A stretch of 9,923 nt of DNA from assembly GCA_003448675.1 (NCBI GenBank), contig DLXZ01000205.1, positions 1,284 to 11,206 of the forward strand, in the 5' to 3' direction. Made by a program: the position numbers and the translations under genes. The notes below the pieces were generated by a model. The model was given only the letters and a program-made list of their open reading frames with translations, ran no database searches and was not told the origin of the DNA. Of this stretch, positions 1-7,918 are shown in pieces (the stretch's first letter is position 1; the number at the start of each line of letters is the position of its first letter). The stretch is from Porticoccaceae bacterium. GTDB taxonomy: Bacteria; Pseudomonadota; Gammaproteobacteria; Pseudomonadales; Porticoccaceae.

Positions 1-2497
1 CCTCGCGCTTGTACTCCTGCTTGGGGTTTTTCTGAGCGTAGGCGCGCAAGCCAATGCCCTGACGTAGGTGCTCCATACTGGTAATGTGCTCTTTCCAGAA
101 ATTATCCAGCACCTGCAACATCACCTGCTTTTCAAGGACTTTCATATCCGGGCCGATTTCGTCGGCGCGCTGCGCATAGGCTGCATCCGCCGCCGCGATA
201 ATTCGTTCCCGCAAACCCTCTTCATTTAAGCGCTCATCCGCATCCAGCCAATGTTGTAGCGGCAGTTTAAGATTGAATTCAGTAAACAGATCCGCCTCCA
301 GCTGCTCAACTTGCCATTGCTCATGCATGGACTGAGGAGGGATAGAATGGTCAATCACCGAGTTAATCACATCGTGGCGCATATCTTCGATGATCCCGGA
401 GATATCTTCGGCGCTGAGCAGTTCGTTGCGCTGTTCATAGACAACTTTACGCTGATCGTTGGCAACGTCATCGTATTCCAGCAACTGCTTGCGGATATCG
501 AAGTTTCGGCCCTCGACCTTGCGCTGGGCCTTTTCAATGGCGTTGGTCACCATACGGTGTTCTATGGCCTCGCCTTTTTCCATACCGATGGCGCGCATCA
601 TGTTTTTGACCCGGTCGGAAGCGAACAGGCGCATCAGGTCGTCTTCCATGGACAGATAAAAACGCGATACGCCGGGGTCGCCCTGACGACCGGCCCGGCC
701 ACGTAACTGGTTGTCGATACGGCGCGACTCGTGACGCTCGGTGCCAAGAATATGCAGGCCGCCGGCTTCTATCACTTTCTGGTGGCTATCCTTCCACGCG
801 GCCTTGATCCTCGCCACCTCCACCTCGGACGGCTGCCCTAACGCGCTCACCTGGGCTTCCCAGTTGCCGCCGAGAACAATGTCGGTACCCCGCCCTGCCA
901 TATTAGTAGCAATAGTCACCACGCCGGGGCGACCGGCTTCGGCGATGATCTTTGCTTCTTTCTCGTGAAACTTGGCGTTCAAAACCTGGTGTTCGATTTT
1001 GGCTTTGGTCAGCAAGTCGGACATCAGCTCGGACGACTCAACCGACGCGGTACCCACCAGCACCGGCGCACCCTGATCCATGCAGGAGCGGATATCTTCG
1101 ATCACCGCTTCGAATTTCTCTTCCTTGGTCAGGAAAATAAGATCATTGTAATCCTCCCGCTGGATCGGCTTGTTGGTAGGAATGACGACCACCGGCAAGC
1201 CATAGATCTGGTGAAATTCAAAGGCTTCGGTGTCCGCCGTGCCTGTCATTCCCGCCAGCTTCTGGTAGATACGAAAGTAATTCTGGAAGGTCGTGGAAGC
1301 CATGGTCTGGCTTTCGCTTTGAATTTGTACTCCTTCCTTGGCTTCGATGGCCTGGTGCAGACCATCCGACAGGCGCCGGCCAGCCATGGTACGCCCGGTA
1401 TGTTCATCAATAAGCACCACTTCGCCCTGCTGGACGATATATTCGACATTCTTGTGAAACAAATGATGGGCCCGCAGGGCATTGTGTACGTGGTGTAGCA
1501 AACCCAGATGGGCGGGTTGATACAGGCTTTCATCCTCTGCCAGCAAACCTTCCTTGACCAGCACCGACTCGATTTTCTCGTGGCCCTGCTCGGTCAGCTC
1601 CACCTGCCGGGATTTTTCATCAATCAGAAAATCACCGGAAACTTCCGGGGAATCATAAAGCGCGGAAACCGTCACCTTTTCGTCGGATTCAAGAAGCTCC
1701 CCCGCCTCCAGCAGCTGCACCAGGGCGTTCATACGTTTGTACAGGGCCGAACTGTCCTGGGCCTGGCCAGAGATAATCAACGGAGTGCGCGATTCATCAA
1801 TAAGGATGGAATCCACCTCGTCGACGATAGCAAAACTCAAATCCCTCTGGGTCTTGTCCTCGAGGCGAAGAACCATGTTGTCGCGCAAGTAATCAAAACC
1901 GAATTCATTATTGGTGCCGTAGGTAATATCGGCACCATAAGCTTCCTGTCGGGACGTTGCCTGGGTTTCCCGTTGCATTGCTGGAACAACAAATGAGTTC
2001 GCCACACCCTGGCCGGCAAAGGACTGGATAATCCCCACACTCATACCCAGAGCATTGTAGATGGGCGCCATCCATTCCGCATCGCGCCTGGCCAGGTAAT
2101 CATTCACCGTGACGATATGGACACTGGTTCCCGGTAAGGCATTGAGGTAAGCGGCCAGCGTCGCCACCAGGGTTTTTCCTTCCCCGGTGCGCATCTCGGC
2201 AATTTTGCCCTCATGCAGCACCAAGCCACCAATCAGCTGGACATCGAAATGACGCATACCCAAAGTGCGGCTGGCAGCTTCGCGCACAGTGGCAAAGGCT
2301 TCCGGGATAAGGGAATCGAGACTTGCACCTGCTTCAAGGCGGCGTCGGAAAACCGCTGTTTGCTCTCGCAGTTCGTTGTCACTCAAGGCCTCCAAAGCCT
2401 GAGCATGACCATTGACGGCCGTAACAACTTTTCGCAAGCGACGGAGTTCACGGTCATTCTTTGAACCGAAAACCTTTTTTAACACCTTAGCGACCAT
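1..2497 (-). CDS. secA: Protein translocase ATPase SecA, 3' end outside window
   Basis: SecA is the cytoplasmic motor ATPase that drives unfolded preproteins through SecYEG. The frame is open from ATG at 2497 to the window edge, giving 832 codons with no internal stop. Visible motifs: Walker A GEGKT with lysine 108, the same number as in E. coli, which supports the start; [15 protein letters not shown] near 193; [10 protein letters not shown] from 226; [13 protein letters not shown] and [14 protein letters not shown] in the middle; [15 protein letters not shown] and [10 protein letters not shown] in nucleotide-binding domain 2; and [12 protein letters not shown] in the scaffold region. The last residues seen are [11 protein letters not shown], so by comparison with the 901-residue E. 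coli protein about 95 residues remain outside, including the linker and the usual zinc-binding tail. GAGG at 2504-2507 lies 6 bases before the ATG. There is an insertion of about 17 residues in the first nucleotide-binding domain and a second of about 10 near residues 255-290, relative to E. coli. No secM-like leader precedes it. Confidence 0.98.
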   Translation of the reverse strand, partial: MVAKVLKKVFGSKNDRELRRLRKVVTAVNGHAQALEALSDNELREQTAVFRRRLEAGASLDSLIPEAFATVREAASRTLGMRHFDVQLIGGLVLHEGKIAEMRTGEGKTLVATLAAYLNALPGTSVHIVTVNDYLARRDAEWMAPIYNALGMSVGIIQSFAGQGVANSFVVPAMQRETQATSRQEAYGADITYGTNNEFGFDYLRDNMVLRLEDKTQRDLSFAIVDEVDSILIDESRTPLIISGQAQDSSALYKRMNALVQLLEAGELLESDEKVTVSALYDSPEVSGDFLIDEKSRQVELTEQGHEKIESVLVKEGLLAEDESLYQPAHLGLLHHVHNALRAHHLFHKNVEYIVQQGEVVLIDEHTGRTMAGRRLSDGLHQAIEAKEGVQIQSESQTMASTTFQNYFRIYQKLAGMTGTADTEAFEFHQIYGLPVVVIPTNKPIQREDYNDLIFLTKEEKFEAVIEDIRSCMDQGAPVLVGTASVESSELMSDLLTKAKIEHQVLNAKFHEKEAKIIAEAGRPGVVTIATNMAGRGTDIVLGGNWEAQVSALGQPSEVEVARIKAAWKDSHQKVIEAGGLHILGTERHESRRIDNQLRGRAGRQGDPGVSRFYLSMEDDLMRLFASDRVKNMMRAIGMEKGEAIEHRMVTNAIEKAQRKVEGRNFDIRKQLLEYDDVANDQRKVVYEQRNELLSAEDISGIIEDMRHDVINSVIDHSIPPQSMHEQWQVEQLEADLFTEFNLKLPLQHWLDADERLNEEGLRERIIAAADAAYAQRADEIGPDMKVLEKQVMLQVLDNFWKEHITSMEHLRQGIGLRAYAQKNPKQEYKRE

Positions 2498-2515
2498 AAT
2501 GGTCCTCGCCCTGAT

Positions 2516-2524
2516 TTATCCACA
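2516..2524 (+). promoter_or_regulatory. Perfect DnaA-box consensus upstream of secA
   Basis: The 9-mer TTATCCACA matches the strong E. coli DnaA-box consensus (TTATNCACA) exactly. It lies in the 74-base gap between the M23 gene and secA, ending 8 bases upstream of the secA Shine-Dalgarno. It is the only perfect copy I noticed in the window. The match is seen directly. DnaA binding, and any effect on secA transcription, is inference, and a single box may be chance. Confidence 0.35.
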
Positions 2525-2571
2525 AACAAAACCACAACCTTCATCACCCCGGATGGCGGCAGGTAATTCTA

Positions 2572-3498
2572 TCAGCGAATAGTACGGCGAATATAGCTGG
2601 CAGGGTCGATGTGGCGACCGTTTTTGTGAAGCTCGAAGTGAACATGAGGACCGGTGGAGCGGCCGGTGCTACCCATCCGCGCAATCACCTGGCCCTTCTC
2701 AACCAGATCGCCCACCTTGACCAGGTTTTCCTTGTTATGGGCATAGCGGGCGACCATGGCGCCTCCATGATCAATTTCAATCAACTCACCATAACCGGGC
2801 TGGGTTTCCGATCGTATGACCAGACCACCAGCAACTGCAATAACCGGCGAACCTTCCTTGCCCGCGATATCAATACCCTTGTGCCAGGCCTTATTGCCGT
2901 GAAAAGGGTCGCGCCGCATGCCATAGCCGGAGGATACCCAACCTTGGGCGACCGGCATCCCGGCGGGTGTACTTTGCTGCTTGAAACGACGGTCAGCCAT
3001 CATGATTTTGAGTAACTCGAGCTGGCGTTCACGATCTTCCAGCTGCGCGTCAACCTCACGATAAAACTGGCCCAGTTCGTCTGAATTAAGCGCCTCGAAT
3101 CCCACTACTTCCGGGCCACCCATGGGCGGCGGTTTGGCAAAATCGAACTCGCCCTTATCCAAACCCGCGATTTCTGTAATCCGCTCACCCAGAGCATCCA
3201 GACGCACAAGACGCGCCTTCATCTCCGCCAGGCGCGAGCCATAGGCCGATATATGGGCGCCCATATCACTCTGCTTGCGAGCCAGCACCGCCTCCTGTCG
3301 CTCAAGTTCCCGTTCCAGAGAATCAATCGCGGCGGCAAGCTTCTCCGTGCTCGGATCCTTACCCAGCTCAAACCCACCGAATGCGGCACCCAGACCAAGG
3401 ACGGAACCAAGCACCATTACCGATAGGGCGGCCCAGGTCCTGTTGAGGTTCAACGTCAAGGTCCTGCCACGCCAGGCATCTAGGACAATAATTTTCAT
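2572..3498 (-). CDS. Membrane-anchored M23 family metallopeptidase (probable peptidoglycan endopeptidase)
   Basis: The 308-residue protein has a short basic N-terminus, one hydrophobic segment at about residues 21-43 (membrane anchor or uncleaved signal), a charged helical, probably coiled-coil region at about 51-115 and again near 140-170, and a C-terminal M23 (LytM-type) domain from about 186. The catalytic set is complete: zinc ligands H206 and D210 (HKGID), H287 (HVHFEL), and the catalytic H254 (RYAHN). It is therefore expected to be an active zinc endopeptidase cutting peptidoglycan cross-bridges in the periplasm, unlike EnvC-type activators, whose sites are degenerate. No LysM domain is seen. 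The ATG at 3498 has only a weak GGTGA about 10 bases upstream. It lies 47 bases after lpxC and 74 before secA, the place of secM in E. coli; Pseudomonas, as I recall, also has an M23 gene near here. Role in division or growth is inferred from domain and neighbourhood. Confidence 0.93.
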   Translation of the reverse strand: MKIIVLDAWRGRTLTLNLNRTWAALSVMVLGSVLGLGAAFGGFELGKDPSTEKLAAAIDSLERELERQEAVLARKQSDMGAHISAYGSRLAEMKARLVRLDALGERITEIAGLDKGEFDFAKPPPMGGPEVVGFEALNSDELGQFYREVDAQLEDRERQLELLKIMMADRRFKQQSTPAGMPVAQGWVSSGYGMRRDPFHGNKAWHKGIDIAGKEGSPVIAVAGGLVIRSETQPGYGELIEIDHGGAMVARYAHNKENLVKVGDLVEKGQVIARMGSTGRSTGPHVHFELHKNGRHIDPASYIRRTIR

Positions 3499-3545
3499 GC
3501 TTTATTCGTCACCGTTCACCCGCACAATTGAAGCGGCAACTGGCT

Positions 3546-4472
3546 TCACGCTCCGGCGCCATTGGCCAGCAGAGGTTTAACATAGGAAATGGGCGCGTTC
3601 AGATCGTCCTGCTCGAAGGTCACAATCTCCCACGCATCCTCCCGCGACAGCAATTCTCGCAACAGGGCATTATTGAGGGCATGCCCTGACTTATAGGCTT
3701 CGAAAGCGCCGATGAGGCTATAACCGAGCAGATAGAGATCACCAATGGCATCGAGCACTTTGTGTTTAACGAATTCATCCTCGTAACGCAGACCATCTTC
3801 ATTGAGCACACTGTCTTCGTCGACAACAATCGCATTTTCCATACTGCCACCGCGAGCTAAACCCTTGGAGCGCAGGTATTCAATCTCATGCATAAACCCA
3901 AAGGTTCGAGCGCGACTCACTTCCTTGACAAAAGAAGTGCTGGAAAAGTCCACCGAAGCACAGAGGCTACGATCCCGAAAAACGGGATAGTCAAAATCTA
4001 TGGTAAAGCTCACCTTGAAACCATCATACGGCTCAAAGCGGGCCCTCTTATCGTCATCGCGGACCTCTACCGCTTGTTTGATACGAATAAACTTTTTTGG
4101 CGCCTCCTGCTCAACAATGCCCGCCGACTGAATTAAAAACACGAAGGGTCCGGCACTACCGTCCATAATCGGGAGTTCTCCGGCATTGACTTCAATAATA
4201 GCGTTATCGATACCGAGGCCAGCCATCGCGGAAAGCAGATGCTCGACCGTGGACACGCGGACGTCATCTTGGACCAGAGAGGTCGAGAGGGTGGTGTCTC
4301 CAACATTGATTGCCTGGGCGGGAATTTCCACCACCGGGTCGAGATCGACCCTTCGGAACACTATCCCGGCATCAATGGGAGCAGGTTTTAGCGTGAGATA
4401 TACTTTGTCGCCGGTATGCAGACCGACGCCAGTGGCGCGAATGGTATTGTTGAGCGTACGCTGCTTTATCAC
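3546..4472 (-). CDS. lpxC: UDP-3-O-acyl-N-acetylglucosamine deacetylase LpxC
   Basis: LpxC is the zinc amidase that removes the acetate from UDP-3-O-acyl-GlcNAc, the committed step of lipid A synthesis, in the cytoplasm. The 308 residues compare with 305 in E. coli. Both pseudo-repeat domains are present, with catalytic E77, zinc ligands H78 (STVEH), H237 and D241 ([12 protein letters not shown]), and H264 (KSGHALNN); each number is one lower than in E. coli. MDGSAGPF and SRARTFGF are also intact. The start is GTG: the codon two upstream is an in-frame TAG, and MIKQRT matches the family N-terminus. No convincing Shine-Dalgarno is visible, which suggests low or controlled initiation. The C-terminus is nonpolar (ending ANGAGA). 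In E. coli a nonpolar LpxC tail directs FtsH proteolysis; whether this one does is unknown. It follows ftsZ by 120 bases and may have its own promoter. Confidence 0.98.
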   Translation of the reverse strand: MIKQRTLNNTIRATGVGLHTGDKVYLTLKPAPIDAGIVFRRVDLDPVVEIPAQAINVGDTTLSTSLVQDDVRVSTVEHLLSAMAGLGIDNAIIEVNAGELPIMDGSAGPFVFLIQSAGIVEQEAPKKFIRIKQAVEVRDDDKRARFEPYDGFKVSFTIDFDYPVFRDRSLCASVDFSSTSFVKEVSRARTFGFMHEIEYLRSKGLARGGSMENAIVVDEDSVLNEDGLRYEDEFVKHKVLDAIGDLYLLGYSLIGAFEAYKSGHALNNALLRELLSREDAWEIVTFEQDDLNAPISYVKPLLANGAGA

Positions 4473-4507
4473 GGGCTAGGGTTCGGCTAGAGTTGAGCGA
4501 AGCCGGC

Positions 4508-4516
4508 ATAGTAACA
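4508..4516 (-). promoter_or_regulatory. Candidate extended -10 promoter element for lpxC
   Basis: The minus strand reads TGTTACTAT, a TGn extension followed by TACTAT, which matches four of six bases of TATAAT. The hexamer 17 bases upstream (TAGAGG) does not resemble TTGACA. Initiation would fall near 4501 and give a leader of roughly 28 bases before the lpxC GTG. E. coli lpxC has promoter activity of its own in the matching gap, which makes this plausible, but one weak motif match is the only sequence support. Confidence 0.25.
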
Positions 4517-4524
4517 AAAGCCAC

Positions 4525-4590
4525 CGCCACCCTCTACCCGGTGACTGGCGCCCTGTGGAGGGGTTCACACAGGGCGCCACCCTTACCCGG
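4525..4590 (-). repeat. Imperfect direct repeat pair flanking a hairpin, ftsZ-lpxC gap
   Basis: Two nearly identical units occupy 4525-4541 (17 bases) and 4575-4590 (16 bases). On the minus strand they read CCGGGTAGAGGGTGGCG and CCGGGTAAGGGTGGCG, differing by one base insertion, with unit starts 50 bases apart on the plus strand. The unit at 4575 begins two bases beyond the ftsZ stop and overlaps the right arm of the inverted repeat by 5 bases. They could be a protein-binding pair or a relic of local duplication; no known operator was recognised. Confidence 0.6.
4546..4579 (-). promoter_or_regulatory. Strong 12-bp hairpin between ftsZ and lpxC
   Basis: TGGCGCCCTGTG at 4546-4557 is perfectly complementary to CACAGGGCGCCA at 4568-4579, with a 10-base loop, giving a GC-rich stem of 12 pairs. 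Transcribed from the minus strand it lies 13 bases after the ftsZ stop. Neither side has an adjacent T-run; the first (TTTT) on the minus strand is about 28 bases downstream. It is therefore not a canonical intrinsic terminator. It may be an mRNA-stabilising, processing or partial-attenuation structure separating ftsZ from lpxC expression. The pairing is seen; the role is inferred. Confidence 0.65.
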
Positions 4591-4592
4591 AA

Positions 4593-5822
4593 TCAGTCCG
4601 CCTGACGACGCAGAAAAGCAGGAATATCCAGATAATCCAGATCAACATCCGGTTTCACGTTGGACCGGGAAGCTGGCTCTCTTACCGGCTCCATGGCCAG
4701 CTCCGCCTGCTGGACTTCCGCGCTTTGCTTAACGGCGGCATTGGACCGGGCTGCGGGCCGACGTGTAACAGTCGGTCGGTCGAGGACAGTAAAATCGATC
4801 TCCCCTCCCGGCTTAACCGTGTTGTCCACCACCTTGGTCGGGGCAGCCGGGCGAATCGCTGACTCAGGCTGCCCCAGGCCAGTTGCCACAACAGTCACAC
4901 GTAGTTGGTCATCCAGATCCGGGTCGATAACCGTACCCACCACAACCGTGGCGTTTTCAGAAGCAAACTGTTCGACCGTATCACCGACATCGGCAAATTC
5001 ACCCAGGGAAAGATCCGGCCCGGCGGTAATATTGACCAGAATACCCTTGGCCCCGCGCAGGTCGATATCTTCCAGTAAGGGGCTATGAACCGCGGCTTCG
5101 GCAGCCTCACAGGCACGGCTCTCACCGCGTGCCTCGCCACTACCCATCATGGCCATACCCATTTCCGACATCACGGTGCGCACGTCGGCAAAGTCGACAT
5201 TGATCATACCGGGACGGATGATCAAATCGGCAATACCCTGAACCGCACCCAGAAGCACGTCATTGGCTGCCTTGAATGCTTCAAGCAGGGAAGTGGATTT
5301 ACCCAGCACAGAAAGCAATCGCTCATTGGGTACAGTGATCAGTGAATCCACCCTTTCCTTAAGCAGGTTAATACCTTCGGAAGCAACCGCCATGCGCTTG
5401 CGCCCCTCGAACTGAAAAGGTCGAGTGACAACGGCTACCGTGAGTATACCGAGCTCACGGGCCACATCGGCCACCACCGGCGCCGCGCCCGTGCCGGTGC
5501 CTCCGCCCATGCCAGCGGTGACGAAGACCATATCCGCGCCCTCGAGAACGTCAGCAATACGGTCCCGGTCATCCATGGCCGCCTGCCGCCCGATCTCCGG
5601 GTTGGCGCCCGCGCCCAGGCCCTTGGTCATGCCGTTGCCCAGTTGCAACAGGGTTGCACCACTGATGTCCTTGAGCGCCTGGGAGTCGGTGTTGGCGCAG
5701 ATGAAATCCACCCCCTGCACCGCACTGGCAATCATATTGGCCACGGCATTACCGCCGCCGCCACCAACACCAATCACCTTGATTTCCGCACCTTCCGGAA
5801 TGTTGTCGACAATTTCAAACAT
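4593..5822 (-). CDS. ftsZ: Cell division GTPase FtsZ
   Basis: FtsZ is the tubulin-like GTPase that polymerises at mid-cell and recruits the divisome. The 409-residue product has a full GTPase domain: [10 protein letters not shown] from 18, the signature loop GGGTGTG at 106-112, TRPFQFEG near 133-140, and the synergy (T7) loop NVDFAD at 208-213, whose acidic residues complete the neighbour's active site. The second domain runs to ATGLG near 313-317. A variable linker of about 70 residues follows, then the conserved tail [14 protein letters not shown], which binds FtsA, ZipA and other partners and is very like the Pseudomonas tail. E. coli FtsZ is 383 residues, so the excess is mostly linker. 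The ATG at 5822 has GAGGGG at 5831-5836, spaced 8 bases, consistent with the high expression of ftsZ. The ftsA stop lies 46 bases upstream. Nothing essential is missing. Confidence 0.99.
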   Translation of the reverse strand: MFEIVDNIPEGAEIKVIGVGGGGGNAVANMIASAVQGVDFICANTDSQALKDISGATLLQLGNGMTKGLGAGANPEIGRQAAMDDRDRIADVLEGADMVFVTAGMGGGTGTGAAPVVADVARELGILTVAVVTRPFQFEGRKRMAVASEGINLLKERVDSLITVPNERLLSVLGKSTSLLEAFKAANDVLLGAVQGIADLIIRPGMINVDFADVRTVMSEMGMAMMGSGEARGESRACEAAEAAVHSPLLEDIDLRGAKGILVNITAGPDLSLGEFADVGDTVEQFASENATVVVGTVIDPDLDDQLRVTVVATGLGQPESAIRPAAPTKVVDNTVKPGGEIDFTVLDRPTVTRRPAARSNAAVKQSAEVQQAELAMEPVREPASRSNVKPDVDLDYLDIPAFLRRQAD

Positions 5823-5868
5823 AGCAATTACCCCTCGGTTAATACCGGTTGATCCATCAAGTTAACGT

Positions 5869-7101
5869 TTATAAATGGTCCTGAAACCAGCGCTTGATTC
5901 TTGCAAACCAGGCGCCACCAGGTGCTCCCTTACCCGTACTGGCTCCCTCGCGGTGCTGCCGCATGCCATACAGCAGCAAACCCACACCCGTCGAATAAAT
6001 CGGGTTGTTTACGATATCCGTGAGGCCACGGATATTTTGCGGACAACCCAACCGCACTGGCATATGAAAAATCTCTTCGGCCAACTCCACCACACCTTCC
6101 ATTTTCCCGGTGCCGCCGGTCAGCACGATGCCAGCGGCGATCAGGTCCTCGAAACCACTGCGACGCAGTTCCGCCTGCACCAGTGTCAGCAGCTCGTCAT
6201 AGCGGGGCTCAACCACCTCGGCCAGGGCCTGACGAGACAGATCCCGTGGTGGCCGGTCTCCGACACTGGGCACCTTGATGGTTTCCTCGGGCCCAGCCAG
6301 CTTGGCCAGGGCGCAGGCGTATTTAATTTTCAGTTCTTCGGCATGGGCGGTCGGTGTCCGCAGAGCCATGGCGATATCATTGGTGACCTGGTCACCTGCG
6401 ATGGGAATCACACCGGTGTGGCGGATGGCGCCATCGGTAAACACGGCGATGTCGGTCGTACCGCCGCCGAGATCGATCATGCATACCCCCAGCTGTTTTT
6501 CGTCATCGGTGAGTACGGCATAGCTTGAGGCCAGCTGCTCCAGGATAATGTCGTCCACTTCCAGGCCGCAGCGGCGAATACATTTTTTGATATTCTGCGC
6601 GGCGTTGGCAGCGCAGGTGACCAGGTGAACCTTGGCCTCGAGACGCACCCCGGACATCCCCAGGGGCTCACGCACACCTTCCTGGTTATCGATAATGAAT
6701 TCCTGAGGCAGGACGTGAAGAATCTCCTGGTCGGCGGGAATGGCCACGGCCCGCGCGGCGTCAATGACCCGATCCACATCCATAGGCAGGACTTCCCGGT
6801 CCCTTATTGCAACAATACCGTGGGAATTCATGCTGCGAATATGGCTGCCGGCAATGCCTGCATAAACTGAGCGGATATGACAGCCGGCCATCAGCTCCGC
6901 CTCTTCCACGGCCCGCTGGATGGCGGAGACCGTGGATTCGATATTCACCACCACACCCTTTTTCATACCCGTGGCGCGGTGCATGCCAGTGCCAACAATT
7001 TCGATCTGCCCATCCGGGCTGATCGCCCCGACAATGGCCACCACCTTGGAGGTGCCGATATCCAGGCCGACGATCATTTCCGATTCGTTACCGCTAACCA
7101 T
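5869..7101 (-). CDS. ftsA: Cell division protein FtsA (actin-like membrane tether)
   Basis: FtsA is an actin/Hsp70-fold ATP-binding protein that tethers FtsZ filaments to the inner membrane and signals to later divisome proteins. From ATG at 7101 the product is 410 residues (E. coli 420). It shows the phosphate 1 motif LDIGTSK at 13-19, a typical FtsA 1C subdomain at about 85-165, the phosphate 2 motif DLGGGTTDIAV at 210-220, the adenosine motif GIVLTGGTGKMEG from 324, and a C-terminal amphipathic helix (WFARIKRWFQDHL, 398-410) that would be the membrane-targeting sequence. The frame extends upstream to a GTG at 7134 (11 more residues). The ATG is preferred because AAGGGTGAGG precedes it at 7110-7119 and because the shorter N-terminus fits the family. 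It is 55 bases after ftsQ and 46 before ftsZ, so co-transcription with ftsZ is expected. Confidence 0.98.
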   Translation of the reverse strand: MVSGNESEMIVGLDIGTSKVVAIVGAISPDGQIEIVGTGMHRATGMKKGVVVNIESTVSAIQRAVEEAELMAGCHIRSVYAGIAGSHIRSMNSHGIVAIRDREVLPMDVDRVIDAARAVAIPADQEILHVLPQEFIIDNQEGVREPLGMSGVRLEAKVHLVTCAANAAQNIKKCIRRCGLEVDDIILEQLASSYAVLTDDEKQLGVCMIDLGGGTTDIAVFTDGAIRHTGVIPIAGDQVTNDIAMALRTPTAHAEELKIKYACALAKLAGPEETIKVPSVGDRPPRDLSRQALAEVVEPRYDELLTLVQAELRRSGFEDLIAAGIVLTGGTGKMEGVVELAEEIFHMPVRLGCPQNIRGLTDIVNNPIYSTGVGLLLYGMRQHREGASTGKGAPGGAWFARIKRWFQDHL

Positions 7102-7109
7102 AGTCAGAA

Positions 7110-7119
7110 CCTCACCCTT
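7110..7119 (-). promoter_or_regulatory. Ribosome binding site that decides the ftsA start
   Basis: The minus strand reads AAGGGTGAGG, with GAGG ending 8 bases before the ATG at 7101. The alternative GTG at 7134 has no comparable purine tract upstream. This favours the 410-residue FtsA over the 421-residue form. Confidence 0.7.
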
Positions 7120-7156
7120 GTTACCCACCCGCACCGATACTCAGCGCCGTTTCCGA

Positions 7157-7918
7157 TTATCGCCATAAGACCGCTACACCGTTTTCATAGCGGGCATCAA
7201 CGGCCTCGACATCTTCCCGTCGCACCTGCAACTCCCCTTCCCAAACCCGCATAAAGCGACGCACCCTGCCCAGTAACTCTTCGCTGCCAAGACGCACAGC
7301 GATCCCGCTATGCAAACGCAGACGCCAACGCTGGTATTCATCAACACCAAATTCACTGACCCGCAAACCCTGGGTTGACAATAGCTCGCTAATGTCGCGG
7401 TATTCACGCATAACATCCTCGACACGCTCCTCGGGGCCGGAAAGCAGGGGCAGGGCGTCGAGACTGGACACATTTTGCCGGGGCAATATCCGGCCCCGCT
7501 GATTGACATAGCTATCAGCGCCCCAGCGAGCAATAGCCACCTCTTCCACAATCGAAACTTCAACGCGACCCGGCCAGTAGCGACGCACGGTCGCCTGTGC
7601 AATCCAGGGGTGAACTTCAAGCGCGGCGCGAACACCATCGATATCCAGACCCAGAAAGCCACCATTAATCGCCGTGGTGATCATCGATTCCACCTCATCC
7701 CGGCCCAGGCGTTGCAGTGGACTGGTAATGACTACCGACTGAACAGGCGCATCCACCCAGCGATAGAGCAATACACCGGCCCCGGCAAGAGCCATCAGAC
7801 CGCCAAGCACAAGCGAGCTGACCAGTAAACGCCGCAAACCATTCAGCCACTGGGACGCCTCCCTCCGCAAAGGCGCTTTTCTCTGCGCTCCCCGGGGATA
7901 ATGGGCGTAACGCCTCAT
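7157..7918 (-). CDS. ftsQ: Cell division protein FtsQ
   Basis: FtsQ is a bitopic inner-membrane protein that joins the FtsLB complex and links early and late divisome proteins. From ATG at 7918 it has 253 residues (E. coli 276): a basic cytoplasmic tail (1-31), one membrane segment at about 32-53, a POTRA domain beginning near SVVITSPL (61) and including HPWIAQATVRRYWPGRVEVSIVE at 103-125, then the beta domain with VEEVAIARW, LPLLSGPE and the C-terminal DARYENGVAVLW, which resembles the FtsB-binding end of E. coli FtsQ. The start overlaps the ddl stop as TGATG, indicating coupling. GGGG about 10 bases upstream is a possible Shine-Dalgarno. An in-frame ATG at 7936 would add 6 residues and overlap ddl by 19 bases, but has no clear ribosome binding site. 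Identity is firm; the exact start is less so. Confidence 0.96.
   Translation of the reverse strand: MRRYAHYPRGAQRKAPLRREASQWLNGLRRLLVSSLVLGGLMALAGAGVLLYRWVDAPVQSVVITSPLQRLGRDEVESMITTAINGGFLGLDIDGVRAALEVHPWIAQATVRRYWPGRVEVSIVEEVAIARWGADSYVNQRGRILPRQNVSSLDALPLLSGPEERVEDVMREYRDISELLSTQGLRVSEFGVDEYQRWRLRLHSGIAVRLGSEELLGRVRRFMRVWEGELQVRREDVEAVDARYENGVAVLWR

Noticed and set aside
965..1996. Plus-strand open frames of 177 (965-1498) and 162 (1508-1996) codons
   Set aside because: Both lie opposite the uninterrupted SecA frame, which carries family motifs throughout; their products are composition shadows.
2498..2571. Search for a secM-like arrest leader before secA
   Set aside because: The 74-base gap holds no suitable small frame, and the M23 C-terminus lacks the arrest motif (FxxxxWIxxxxGIRAGP).
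3155..3163. Possible second DnaA box (TTATCCAAA)
   Set aside because: It departs from the consensus and lies inside the M23 coding sequence.
4546..4579. Intrinsic terminator after ftsZ
   Set aside because: The stem is strong but no T-run follows it directly on either strand, so a Rho-independent terminator is not supported.
5849..5860. Short palindrome TTGATCCATCAA in the ftsA-ftsZ gap
   Set aside because: Only 5 pairs with a 2-base loop and no T-run; too weak to call a terminator or operator.
5875..6528. 217-codon plus-strand open frame opposite ftsA
   Set aside because: It is antisense to the conserved FtsA coding sequence, matches no family I recognise, and has no supporting ribosome site or neighbour. 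It is a shadow of a strongly coding opposite strand.
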